Source of the DNA: JADJXM01 sp937967285
GTDB taxonomy: Bacteria > Acidobacteriota > Blastocatellia > RBC074
DNA length: 64,000 bases
Direction of reading: 5' to 3'
Assembly: GCA_050249535.1 (NCBI GenBank)
Contig: JBFWQI010000031.1
Coordinates: 8,208-72,207 of the forward strand
The position numbers were made by a program, and so were the translations under genes. A model generated the notes under the pieces. It made no database searches, was not told the origin of the DNA, and worked only from the letters and a program-made list of their open reading frames with translations. Positions 1 to 15,069 of the stretch are shown in pieces (positions within the stretch are counted from its first letter, which is position 1; the number at the start of each line of letters is the position of its first letter).

Positions 1-2553
1 AGCACCGGAGAGATCCGCCGGAGGATCAATATCGCCGCCGATGCTCCGCTGATTCAGCACGAGATTTTTGTCACGAACATCGGGGGATTGAAGGGCGGCA
101 GCGGACCGGCCAATCTATTTTCGGTCATTCCGCTTGCACCGACGATCTCGACTGTTTCGCCGCAGGACGGACCGATCGGAACGATCGTGACCATCAACGG
201 AAACAATTTCGGAGCGCAGACAGGCGATAACACGGTCCGTTTCGGAAATATCCAGGCGGCAGTCAGCAGCGCTTCAGTCACGCAGATCGTAACGGCGGTG
301 CCGCCCGGACTCGACGAAGGCATCCACCCGGTAACGGTCACTTTCGGGGGACAGACGAGCAATCCGGTGGATTTCACCGTCACCAATCCGATCATTCAGG
401 TCGGTCAGACGAGCCTGAATTTCGGTGTTGTCGAAGTCGGAAAGAGGAAGGATCTGACGCTCAACATCGCGAACTTCGGACGAGGAGGGTTGATCATCAG
501 CTCACTGGCCTTCAGCAGTCAGGATTTCAGCTTTTCGGGGCGGACATTGCCGTTCACAATCGATATGACGTTCTCGGCCGATATCATCGTCAGCCTGACG
601 GCTAAAGCGGTCGGGCCCGTCAACGGCACGCTGACGATCGGCAGCAACGCGACCAACACTCCGCAGGTGATAATTCCGTTGACCGCGCAGGCTGTGCCGG
701 CAGGAAGTCCGGACATCGCCGTCACGCCCTCGCCTCTCGACTTCGGCCAGGCAATGCTCAACGTCACCAACGCGGCGTTCCTGACGGTCAGTAATCCCGG
801 GACATCGAAGCTCTGGCTTCAGGCTGTCACCTCGGGCGATCCGCATTTCACAGTCGATTTGGCCGATACCCCTCTCGGAGTCGAACCCGGACAAAGCAAA
901 CGGATAACCGTCAATTTCAAGCCTTCGGCTCCGGGCAGCTACCGCACAACGCTGATCTTCGTCAGCAATGCAGAGAACAAGTATACTTTCCCGGTAACGA
1001 CGACCGGTTACGTCGAGGGAACTCAGCCGTCCGATATGCTGGCAACGGATGACGGAACGATCGAATTCGGCGCATATCTGGACGGACTGGTTATCGTCAA
1101 TCGACTGACGCCACGGTTCTATCCGCTCACGCTGCGGACCATCCGCATCCATTTCATTCAGTTTCAGAACCTTCCTTCGCCGGCCGGGCAACAGATCAGA
1201 CTTGTTGTCATGGCCGATCCCAACGGGACGGGACAGCCTCCGGTCAACGGGACGAACCTGATCAACAAACTGGTCACGATTCCGGAGGTGCCGCCGGGAG
1301 GGGGATTCATCGATTTCGATCTGCAGTCGCTGAGCGATACCTATTCAGCAACCGGAGTAGCTGCTCCACTGACCATTGAATCAGGAGACATCTACGTTGG
1401 TTATCAGGCTCCGCGGCCGGCGGCCGGCGTCGGATTTTCAGCCGATTCGAGCGGATCGCAGCAGAGGGCCTTCTACTCGACCAATGATGGTGTCAGCTAC
1501 AGCCAGCTTGGAGGGATAGTCAACCAGCAGGGCAATCTGGTGCCGGTCAATATCATGATCCAGGCCGGGATGGTCGGAGTCGGCGCCTGCATCTATTCCG
1601 TATCGCCCTCCGGGCAGTCGTTCGCCGGCAGCGCCGGCAGCGGTCTGATCAGCGTTACCGCTCCGTCGGGCTGCAACTGGGGAGCATCGACAACATCCCC
1701 GTGGATCGGAATCAACGCGGGCAATGCCGGCAACGGAAACGGAACGGTCAGCTTTTCAGTGACGGCCAGCGCCGATCCCCGGCAGGGGGTGATTACAGTC
1801 GCCGGCAAGACATTTCTTGTTGCCCAGGCGCAGGGAGTGATCAGCGTTTCGAGCGCAAGCTACAGCCGGGCCGGACTTGCCGCCGAAGCGATCGCGGCTG
1901 CCTTCGGGTCTTCACTGGCGACGTCGATACAGGCGGCGGCTGCGTTGCCGCTTCCGACGGTTCTGGCCGGGACGACGGTCAAGGTCAGGGATCTTCTCGG
2001 GACGGAAATATACGCGCCACTGTTGTTCGTTTCGCCCGAACAGGTCAACTTCCAGATGCCCTCAGGGTTGATTCCGGGGCCGGTCACGGTAACCGTCGTC
2101 AACGGTGTGGGAGGCGTATCGGTCGGGACATCAGTCAATGACGTCGTTGCTCCCGGTTTGTTTGCGGCCAATGCGGACGGTCTGGGAGTTCCGGCTGCGG
2201 TCCTGCTCAGAGTGCGTGCCGACGGCTCACAGGTTTACGAGCCGGTAGCCGCATACGATCAGACGCTCAAACGATATCTGGCGCTTCCGATTGATCTGGG
2301 CCCGGCGGCCGAGCAGGTCTATCTGATTCTGTATGGGACCGGATTCCGCTATCGAACTTCACTCGATGCGGTCGAGACCCTCATCGGCGGAATACCGGCT
2401 CCTGTTCAGTACGCCGGGGCCCAGGGGTATTTCGCGGGACTCGATCAGATCAACATGCTTCTGCCGCGCGAGCTCGCAGGTCGCGGCGAGACCGAACTCC
2501 AGATGTCGTTCGACGGCCGGCCGGCAAATGTCCTGAGGATTTATGTCAGATGA
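1..2553 (+). CDS. Secreted IPT/TIG and ASH-like domain protein with Solibacter-type C-terminal domain (5' end outside window)
   Basis: The frame is open from base 1, so the gene starts upstream of the window; 850 residues are visible and the TTG at 88 is not convincing as a start. In order: an IPT/TIG Ig-like fold (about residues 45-130), two beta-rich ASPM/SPD-2/Hydin-like segments with the L-x-FG-x-V and NPG patterns (about 135-340), a region of unknown fold, a BACON-like segment beginning CIYSVSPSG and containing a CNW motif (about 530-615), and a C-terminal region (about 620-850) matching the TIGR03437 type found in Acidobacteria (SPEQVNFQMP, APGLF, LYGTGFR, GLDQINMLLP). Such proteins are exported or surface-attached; the substrate is unknown. 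A weak GACGGA/TCCGTC hairpin (2552-2570) overlaps the stop codon. Confidence 0.85.
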   Translation, partial: STGEIRRRINIAADAPLIQHEIFVTNIGGLKGGSGPANLFSVIPLAPTISTVSPQDGPIGTIVTINGNNFGAQTGDNTVRFGNIQAAVSSASVTQIVTAVPPGLDEGIHPVTVTFGGQTSNPVDFTVTNPIIQVGQTSLNFGVVEVGKRKDLTLNIANFGRGGLIISSLAFSSQDFSFSGRTLPFTIDMTFSADIIVSLTAKAVGPVNGTLTIGSNATNTPQVIIPLTAQAVPAGSPDIAVTPSPLDFGQAMLNVTNAAFLTVSNPGTSKLWLQAVTSGDPHFTVDLADTPLGVEPGQSKRITVNFKPSAPGSYRTTLIFVSNAENKYTFPVTTTGYVEGTQPSDMLATDDGTIEFGAYLDGLVIVNRLTPRFYPLTLRTIRIHFIQFQNLPSPAGQQIRLVVMADPNGTGQPPVNGTNLINKLVTIPEVPPGGGFIDFDLQSLSDTYSATGVAAPLTIESGDIYVGYQAPRPAAGVGFSADSSGSQQRAFYSTNDGVSYSQLGGIVNQQGNLVPVNIMIQAGMVGVGACIYSVSPSGQSFAGSAGSGLISVTAPSGCNWGASTTSPWIGINAGNAGNGNGTVSFSVTASADPRQGVITVAGKTFLVAQAQGVISVSSASYSRAGLAAEAIAAAFGSSLATSIQAAAALPLPTVLAGTTVKVRDLLGTEIYAPLLFVSPEQVNFQMPSGLIPGPVTVTVVNGVGGVSVGTSVNDVVAPGLFAANADGLGVPAAVLLRVRADGSQVYEPVAAYDQTLKRYLALPIDLGPAAEQVYLILYGTGFRYRTSLDAVETLIGGIPAPVQYAGAQGYFAGLDQINMLLPRELAGRGETELQMSFDGRPANVLRIYVR

Positions 2554-2710
2554 CGGATCGTCATTCCGTCGAATTGCTTCCCCGTCCTGATGGTGATAAG
2601 CTGAACGGGTTCAGTAATAATCCGCATATGTACCGAATCAAACCGGCGGCGGGAGAGCCGTCTCCGTCATTATTCATCAGCAAGCTATCTCACAAGAGCG
2701 AGGAATGCAT

Positions 2711-3022
<312 letters not shown>

Positions 3023-3077
3023 CAGCCGACCGCGACATTCAAGCCATCAACATAATCAGAGGAGGTTATTAATCAAG

Positions 3078-5404
<2,327 letters not shown>

Positions 5405-5530
5405 CACACAACTGAATTCCGCATTTACAGTCATTGCGGACAGTCAGAAACGACCTGTCCGGCCATGTTGATCAGTCTCAAGACAGACAACAACTAATAA
5501 TAACGCCGCTTTGAACTCATTTCAAGAATC

Positions 5531-7252
5531 TCATTTTTCTTCGATCAGGCCGGAGCCTTCCCGGACGCGGATGTAGCGGTTGACGGGCAGATCTTTGAGC
5601 GTATCGACGGTTCCCGAGGGCCAGCGGATCTCGATGGATTTGACTTTTGTTGCCCGCCCGAGGCCGAAATGGACCCGCAGGTCGTTCTGGGAGTAGTAGC
5701 TTCCGCCGCTGCGTACCTCGTCGATCTGCCGCCGGTCGTCGGTCAGGCAGACGATGCGGGCTCCGATGCCGCTCCGGTTGGATCTGGTGCCGATCGCCCT
5801 GATCCCGATCCAGTTATTGCCGCTCCGCGACGATCCGCGGAGGAGAACTGGCGTCTGGTTGACCGGATTGATGGCGATGTCGGTCAATCCGTCGTTGTCG
5901 TAATCGCCGAAGGCGGCTCCACGGGCGGCGGTCGGCTCAAGCAGCGCTCCGCCGACCTTTTCGGTTACGTCGCTGAAATTGCCGTTTCGCAGGTTGCGGT
6001 AGAGGACCTTCCGCTGAGCATAGCCCGCTTCGGCCTCGAGTTTATCGACTTCGGGATAGACGTGGCCGTTGACCAGCAGGATGTCCAGCCAGCCGTCGTT
6101 GTCCGGATCGAAGAAGCCGCAGCCCCATCCCAGCCAGCGCGTGTTGACTCCGATGCCGGCCGAAAATGTCGCGTCGTCGAAGAAGTTCTTTCCGAGGTTG
6201 CGATAGAGCGACGAAGTATCGCCGGAGAAGTTGGTCTTGAAGATGTCGAGCAGCCCGTCGCCGTCGTAGTCGCCGGCAGCGACTCCCATGCCGGCCTGCG
6301 GTTTGCCCTCGGAGCTGTATGCGGCCCCGGCCTCGACTCCGATGTCAGTGAAGGTTCCATCCCTGTTGTTGCGATAGAGCGCCGCCGGGGATGTGTCATT
6401 AGCGACGTAGATGTCGGGCCAGGAGTCGTTGTCGAAATCGGCCGTCAGTACGCCTAGGCTGTATGTTCCGAAGGCCTTGCGGATGCCTGATTTCTCGGAG
6501 ATGTCTGTGAACCTGCCGTTGCCGTCGTTCCGGTAGAGCGTGTTGACTCCGCCTTTCAGGCCCGGAGGTCCGCAGGCGACGGTCAGCCCTTTGTAGAGAC
6601 ACGGGACGCTTTCGGGCAGGGGCGCGGTCTTCGGATCGAAGTCGATATAGCCGGCCACGAAGAGATCGAGGTCTCCGTCCTTGTCGATGTCCACGAAGGC
6701 GCTGCCGGAGCCCCACTTCGTCGCATTGGCGCCGACGCCGGCCCGGTCGGTCACATCCTCGAAGGTTCCGTCGCCGCGGTTGCGGTAGAGCGCGTTGCGG
6801 CCGTAATACGAGACGAACATGTCATCCTGACCGTCGTTGTCGTAATCTCCCACGCAGACCGACTGCCCCCACCCGCCCCGGGTCAGTCCTGCCCTGGACG
6901 TGACATCGGTGAATGTCCCGTCGCGATTGTTGCGGTAGAGGCGATTCGACGGTTCGCCGCCCGACTCGAAGCCGCCGAACCGCGATCCGTTGACGAAGAA
7001 GATATCGAGCCATCCGTCGTTGTCGTAATCGAACCAGGCGACGCCGCAGCCTGTCGTTTCAAGCAGATAGCGGTTCCTGCCCTCGTCGCCGTAGACGGTC
7101 CGGTGGCTCAGGCCGGCCTTTTTGGCGACATCCGTGAAGGAGACCTCGAAACCCTCTCCCGCATTCCGGACCGCCTGCGCAATCGTCAGCATTGTCGCCG
7201 CCGCCAGCAGCAGGCGCGTAAACTGTCCCGGTGATGGTTTGATTAATGACAT
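5531..7252 (-). CDS. CRTAC1-like FG-GAP/VCBS repeat protein with ASPIC/UnbV C-terminal domain
   Basis: 573 residues with an N-terminal hydrophobic export signal (about 8-27). At least seven FG-GAP/VCBS beta-propeller repeats follow, with Ca-binding-like loops such as DYDNDGWLD, DYDNDGQDD, DIDKDGDLD and DYDGDGLLD. The C-terminus is an ASPIC/UnbV domain (about 475-565; GIGARI, SGGSYYSQND, IRWPSG). The family is exported; cartilage acidic protein 1 is the eukaryotic relative. It is very common in Acidobacteria and Planctomycetes, where binding or adhesion roles are assumed. No enzyme motif is seen. It is in the same orientation as degP, 139 bp upstream of it. Confidence 0.9.
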   Translation of the reverse strand: MSLIKPSPGQFTRLLLAAATMLTIAQAVRNAGEGFEVSFTDVAKKAGLSHRTVYGDEGRNRYLLETTGCGVAWFDYDNDGWLDIFFVNGSRFGGFESGGEPSNRLYRNNRDGTFTDVTSRAGLTRGGWGQSVCVGDYDNDGQDDMFVSYYGRNALYRNRGDGTFEDVTDRAGVGANATKWGSGSAFVDIDKDGDLDLFVAGYIDFDPKTAPLPESVPCLYKGLTVACGPPGLKGGVNTLYRNDGNGRFTDISEKSGIRKAFGTYSLGVLTADFDNDSWPDIYVANDTSPAALYRNNRDGTFTDIGVEAGAAYSSEGKPQAGMGVAAGDYDGDGLLDIFKTNFSGDTSSLYRNLGKNFFDDATFSAGIGVNTRWLGWGCGFFDPDNDGWLDILLVNGHVYPEVDKLEAEAGYAQRKVLYRNLRNGNFSDVTEKVGGALLEPTAARGAAFGDYDNDGLTDIAINPVNQTPVLLRGSSRSGNNWIGIRAIGTRSNRSGIGARIVCLTDDRRQIDEVRSGGSYYSQNDLRVHFGLGRATKVKSIEIRWPSGTVDTLKDLPVNRYIRVREGSGLIEEK

Positions 7253-7286
7253 GTGTCGATTCTCACAGACTGACGTGTCGCTTTCG

Positions 7287-7406
7287 TAGCTGCTCAGCCG
7301 GGGGTAAAGTTTCCAGTTTCCAGTCTTGATCTATAAGGATATGGTTTTTACTTTAATCAGATTTCGAGATACGGACTGGAAACTCTATCATTACCCTGAG
7401 CAGTTA
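7287..7406. repeat. Intergenic inverted repeat with TAGCTGCTCAG and AGTTTCCAGTC arms
   Basis: AGTTTCCAGTC (7315-7325) pairs perfectly with GACTGGAAACT (7374-7384). Outside this, TAGCTGCTCAG...GGGTAA (7287-7306) pairs with TTACCCTGAGCAGTTA (7391-7406). A related core, TAGCTGCTCAGGGTA, recurs at 13554-13568 next to a heptamer repeat, so this is a dispersed family. It occupies part of the 729-base gap between the divergent genes ending at 7252 and starting at 7982. Confidence 0.7.
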
Positions 7407-7535
7407 CCCGTTTCCAATATATGTCTTTGCACAGCGTGACTGCAACCGGGGGCGGGCTCTCCGCGATCCCACAAGTCAATGTAAACATTAGATCAAACCG
7501 CTCCCAAAGCCGATCCCGGCGTGAGGAAGAAATGC

Positions 7536-7564
7536 TTGACTGGCCGCTGTCCCTTGGCTAAGAT
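7536..7564 (+). promoter_or_regulatory. Strong sigma70-type promoter
   Basis: TTGACT (7536-7541), a 17-nt spacer, and TAAGAT (7559-7564). The predicted start of transcription is about 7570-7571, which coincides with the first paired base of the structured RNA that follows. Confidence 0.75.
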
Positions 7565-7569
7565 GATTC

Positions 7570-7675
7570 GGGTTTTTGGAGCAGTGAACCGCTACGGGTA
7601 GCTTGACGGTAGCCCTCACTGGATCCTGACGCGAAGAAATTCGAAAGACAGTTAAGCAGTCCGCTTCAAAAACTC
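7570..7675 (+). ncRNA. Candidate structured RNA or leader element (three-way junction), family not recognised
   Basis: The ends pair over 13 bp: 7570-7582 with 7663-7675, including GTTTTTGGAGC with GCTTCAAAAAC, using only Watson-Crick and G-U pairs. Two internal hairpins are visible: AGTGA/TCACT (7583-7587/7616-7620) enclosing GCTAC/GTAGC (7591-7595/7609-7613), and CTG/CAG (7626-7628/7649-7651) enclosing CGAA-GAAA-TTCG, a GNRA-capped stem (7632-7643). The promoter starts it exactly at the stem base. No U-tract terminator follows, so it may be the start of the roughly 410-nt leader of the gene at 7982, perhaps a riboswitch-like element, or a separate small RNA. It does not fit the riboswitch or ribozyme consensuses I know. 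Confidence 0.55.
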
Positions 7676-7981
7676 CCCAATATTAGCTCGAAGTGTGGGT
7701 TCATTCCGGATCTGACTACTCTAAATTGCCCCCGGATCTATGGATAATTTAAGGAAGGCTGCCCGATCGATCGTCGGCCCCGGATTATCCGCCAGTCTTC
7801 GCCATCGTAATGCTGGAACTCATCTCATATGCCGATCGCTGATCGGACGGGCGGAATACGTCGGCGAGCATTCAAAGGTAAATCAGCGGACGCAGTTTCA
7901 ACGAGTTAACAGCGCTCGAATTATTTGAAAGCACGGGTCTGAAAACAGGGTTCGCCCATTTTCGGATTGGAGCAGCAGGAC
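7676..7981 (+). other. Remainder of the long leader upstream of the NHL/beta-helix gene
   Basis: About 300 bases with no credible gene. A 62-codon open frame at 7740-7928 has neither a ribosome binding site nor a recognisable protein. No terminator hairpin is seen, so transcription from the promoter at 7536 can plausibly reach the coding region at 7982. Confidence 0.5.
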
Positions 7982-12562
<4,581 letters not shown>

Positions 12563-12593
12563 AGCGGGCCTCGAACCCGGGGAGTCTGAGACA

Positions 12594-13535
12594 ATGATTC
12601 AGAGATACATCAATGGCGTGCGTGTCCTGGCTGTCCTTCTGATGGCCGCCCTGCCGGCAGTAGCCATGGCGCAGGCGCGGACGACGGACGAAAGGTTCGC
12701 CATCTTCGTCTCGCAACGAAACGGCGGCGCGGCCGAACTCTACATGATCGATCTCGACAGCCGACAGGTCAGCCAGTTGACCAACACCGGTCGAGGCCAC
12801 ATCAGTCCGACGATCGCGGCCGACGGCCGCAATCTGGCTTATGCCGCCCGGACCGGCAGCAGCTTCGAACTGTTCCGGGCCGAGATCGGCATCGCGTGGC
12901 GAACCCGGCGTCCGACGATCGTCAGCCTGAATCGACTGACGGTCAATCCGATGGACGAGACATCGCCGAGCCTGACGGCCGACGCCAACTGGCTCTCATT
13001 CTCTTCCGGAAACGGGATCGAGCTGATGACATCGAGCGGCGCCGGTCGCCGCATCCTCGTTCCCGTCGATGGCGCGTATCTCGACTTCAACCCGGTCATC
13101 GCTCCGGACGGGTCGCGGATCGCTTTCGTCTCGAATCGCGGCGGGAATTTCGATATCTGGACGTGCGATCGCCTGACGGGCGAGCTCCGCCAGGTGACGT
13201 CGAATGCCGCTGTGCTGGGCGGGTTGAGCTGGAGCGCGGATTCGTCGAAAATAGCCTTCACAACGGCGGCAACCGCGAGCGAACTGAAAGGCATCGCCAT
13301 CGTCGATTCGATCGGCGGCAGCTTCCGCGTCCTGACCGACAGGAACGACAGCAGCCCGGCTATCTCGGCGCGCGGAGATCGGATGATCTTCACCTCGATG
13401 CGCGACGGCGATGCTGAACTCTACCTCATGGATATGGCATCGGGGCGCGTCGAGCGGCTGACCAGAAATATGGGCGTCGACGATTCAGCAGTCTTCGTCG
13501 GAGAGCCTCCAATGCCTGAAAGAAGTAGAAAGTAG
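12594..13535 (+). CDS. Exported TolB-like PD40 beta-propeller protein
   Basis: 313 residues with a clear signal peptide (hydrophobic 10-24, cleavage probably after AMA-Q). The mature part consists of WD40-like PD40 repeats of the TolB C-terminal type: FVSQRNGGAAELYMIDL, ISPTIAADGRNLAYAA, PVIAPDGSRIAFVSNRGGNFDIW, SWSADSSKIAFTT, SARGDRMIFTSMRDGDAELYLMDM. It lacks the N-terminal TolB domain and is not next to tolA, tolQ, tolR or pal, so it is a TolB-like propeller rather than TolB itself. GGGGAG lies about 10 nt before the ATG. The stop codon TAG is the first TAG in a heptamer repeat that follows. Confidence 0.85.
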   Translation: MIQRYINGVRVLAVLLMAALPAVAMAQARTTDERFAIFVSQRNGGAAELYMIDLDSRQVSQLTNTGRGHISPTIAADGRNLAYAARTGSSFELFRAEIGIAWRTRRPTIVSLNRLTVNPMDETSPSLTADANWLSFSSGNGIELMTSSGAGRRILVPVDGAYLDFNPVIAPDGSRIAFVSNRGGNFDIWTCDRLTGELRQVTSNAAVLGGLSWSADSSKIAFTTAATASELKGIAIVDSIGGSFRVLTDRNDSSPAISARGDRMIFTSMRDGDAELYLMDMASGRVERLTRNMGVDDSAVFVGEPPMPERSRK

Positions 13536-13568
13536 AAGGTAGAAAGTATAAAGTAGCTGCTCAGGGTA
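13523..13568. repeat. GTAGAAA heptamer run followed by TAGCTGCTCAGGGTA core
   Basis: About four degenerate GTAGAAA units (13523-13556) overlap the stop codon of the preceding gene. They are joined to a copy of the core motif also seen at 7287-7406. No opposing arm is obvious here. Confidence 0.7.
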
Positions 13569-13609
13569 TAGAAAGATACGGCCGAGGGAATACCGGAGAA
13601 CTGAAGTTA

Positions 13610-14059
13610 ATGCAGGAGACTAACCGAAGAATCGTAACGAAAGAAGAGACGTCCTTCACCGAGTTGCTGGACAACCGTGAAGGCATCATTCTGGATCTGG
13701 AGAACCTTCATTATTTCACGCTCAATGGTTCGGCGGTGATGATCTGGAAGATCCTCAGAAACGGGAGCAACGTGACTCCGGAAGATCTTGCCGCGCAGGT
13801 CGCCTCGGCATTCGACATCGACCGGCATCAGGCGCTCGCCGAGACGGGAGCGTTTCTCGACGAGTTGAAGGCTCACGGGCTGATCGGGTTCTCGGATGCC
13901 GAAGAGACGGAATCTCCAAAACGCGTCGCGGTCGAAACCGGCGGGCTTCCCGTTTACGAGCCTCCGGCGATGAAGGTCTCCGAATCGCTCTCCAGTGTGG
14001 CCCTCTCGGGTTCCTCGACCGTCGCAACAGCAGCCATCTCAACCGGCGGTAACGGTTAA
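13610..14059 (+). CDS. PqqD-like RRE-domain protein with a precursor-like YxxP tail
   Basis: 149 residues. Positions 1-95 fit the PqqD fold (a winged helix that binds RiPP leader peptides): ILDLENLHYFTLNGSAVMIW, then ILRNGSNVTPEDLAAQVASAF and FLDELKAHGLI. After an acidic linker comes a tail of about 35 residues containing YEPPAM (116-121), which matches the YxxPxL-type leader motif that RRE domains recognise in lasso-type precursors. The rest of the tail has eleven Ser/Thr residues and ends in GGNG. A GGAGA motif is about 10 nt before the ATG. The stop is 11 bp from the start of the HPr-kinase-like gene, so the two are probably cotranslated. PqqD-family membership is well supported; the idea that it carries its own substrate tail is inference. 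Confidence 0.8.
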   Translation: MQETNRRIVTKEETSFTELLDNREGIILDLENLHYFTLNGSAVMIWKILRNGSNVTPEDLAAQVASAFDIDRHQALAETGAFLDELKAHGLIGFSDAEETESPKRVAVETGGLPVYEPPAMKVSESLSSVALSGSSTVATAAISTGGNG

Positions 14060-14070
14060 GCGGATTGATT

Positions 14071-15069
14071 ATGCCTGCGCTGAATCTGACGATCAGCAGG
14101 GTTCCCGTCAGGATCGAGACAGACTCAGACCAACTGCGATCCATCTTCGCAGACTATTTCAGACACCATCTCATCGATGATCAGGAACGCCGGAACGACG
14201 AGGGTCGGATCGCGCCGATTCTGGTCCGTCTCCGTGCGGTGGACCAGTTGCCGGACCCGGAGGGACGGCTACTCTCAGCGGCGGGCGGCGTTGAGTTGCG
14301 CGAGCTGAGTCGACCCGATGTTTACGAAATCCTGACTCCGTCCGCCCGCTTCCGCATCCGCCCCGGCCAGGGCGAGATCGACGGACTGATCGCGCCGCCG
14401 GCGCTCGAAAGCCCTCATCTGCTGACCAACACGTGGGCGCTCTTTCCGCTGCTGCTGGCGCTGCGCGCGCGGGGCCGTTATCAGTTGCACGCGGCCGCGG
14501 TCATCTCGCCGGAAGACGAACTGTGGCTGATCTGCGGACCTCAGCGGTCGGGCAAGACGTCGCTGGCGACCGCGCTCGGGATCTCCGGATGGAGGCCGAT
14601 CGCCGACGATACGATTCTGCTCAGCCGTGACGGAACCGGATATTCGGTCGATGCGCTGAGGAAGAGGTTTCACGTTTCAAACGATATTCTTGAACGCTGG
14701 GGATTGAACGCCGAGGCGTCCGTCATTCCGGGCGGAAGACGCGGCTTCGACGGCCTGACCGGGTTTTCGACTCTGGAAGATGCGGCCCGCACCTTCGATC
14801 GCGTGACCGGTATTCTGATGACGCGGATCGGAGCTGCTCCCGCGAGCGAGCTGCGCCCGCTCTCGAAAGGAGAATGCCTGACGGGGCTGGCGGCTGAGAG
14901 CGCGTTCTTTCAACTCCTGGGCGACCGCATCGGCGAGCACTGGCAGTTGCTGGCGACTCTGGCGCGCGACGCCGGAACCTGGCGGCTGACTGCGGGCCGG
15001 GACATTCTGGACGATCCGTGCCGGGCGGGCCGTCTCATCTCAGGGCTTCAGGCAGTCGATCGGACATAG
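14071..15069 (+). CDS. HPr(Ser)-kinase-like P-loop protein
   Basis: 332 residues from ATG 14071; an in-frame TTG lies at 14065. An N-terminal domain of unknown fold (1-120) precedes a kinase-like domain: HAAAV (140-144), Walker A GPQRSGKTS (156-164), then IADDTILL (about 177-184), which is the order seen in HPr kinase/phosphatase C-terminal domains and in the HPrK-like proteins of lasso-peptide clusters. The HPrK phosphatase signature is not seen, so a kinase-only or related NTPase role is likelier. Its partner is probably the adjacent PqqD-like protein. No asparagine-synthetase-like cyclase, transglutaminase-like protease or radical SAM enzyme lies nearby. The last 22 bp overlap the convergent gene ending at 15048. 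Confidence 0.72.
   Translation: MPALNLTISRVPVRIETDSDQLRSIFADYFRHHLIDDQERRNDEGRIAPILVRLRAVDQLPDPEGRLLSAAGGVELRELSRPDVYEILTPSARFRIRPGQGEIDGLIAPPALESPHLLTNTWALFPLLLALRARGRYQLHAAAVISPEDELWLICGPQRSGKTSLATALGISGWRPIADDTILLSRDGTGYSVDALRKRFHVSNDILERWGLNAEASVIPGGRRGFDGLTGFSTLEDAARTFDRVTGILMTRIGAAPASELRPLSKGECLTGLAAESAFFQLLGDRIGEHWQLLATLARDAGTWRLTAGRDILDDPCRAGRLISGLQAVDRT

Noticed and set aside
7618..7660. Hammerhead ribozyme core (CTGAcG ... GAAA)
   Set aside because: The CUGANGA core has C where A is required, and the GAAA is a tetraloop rather than the conserved core strand.
7740..7928. 62-codon open frame in the leader region
   Set aside because: No ribosome binding site, no recognisable protein, and a location within a probable mRNA leader.
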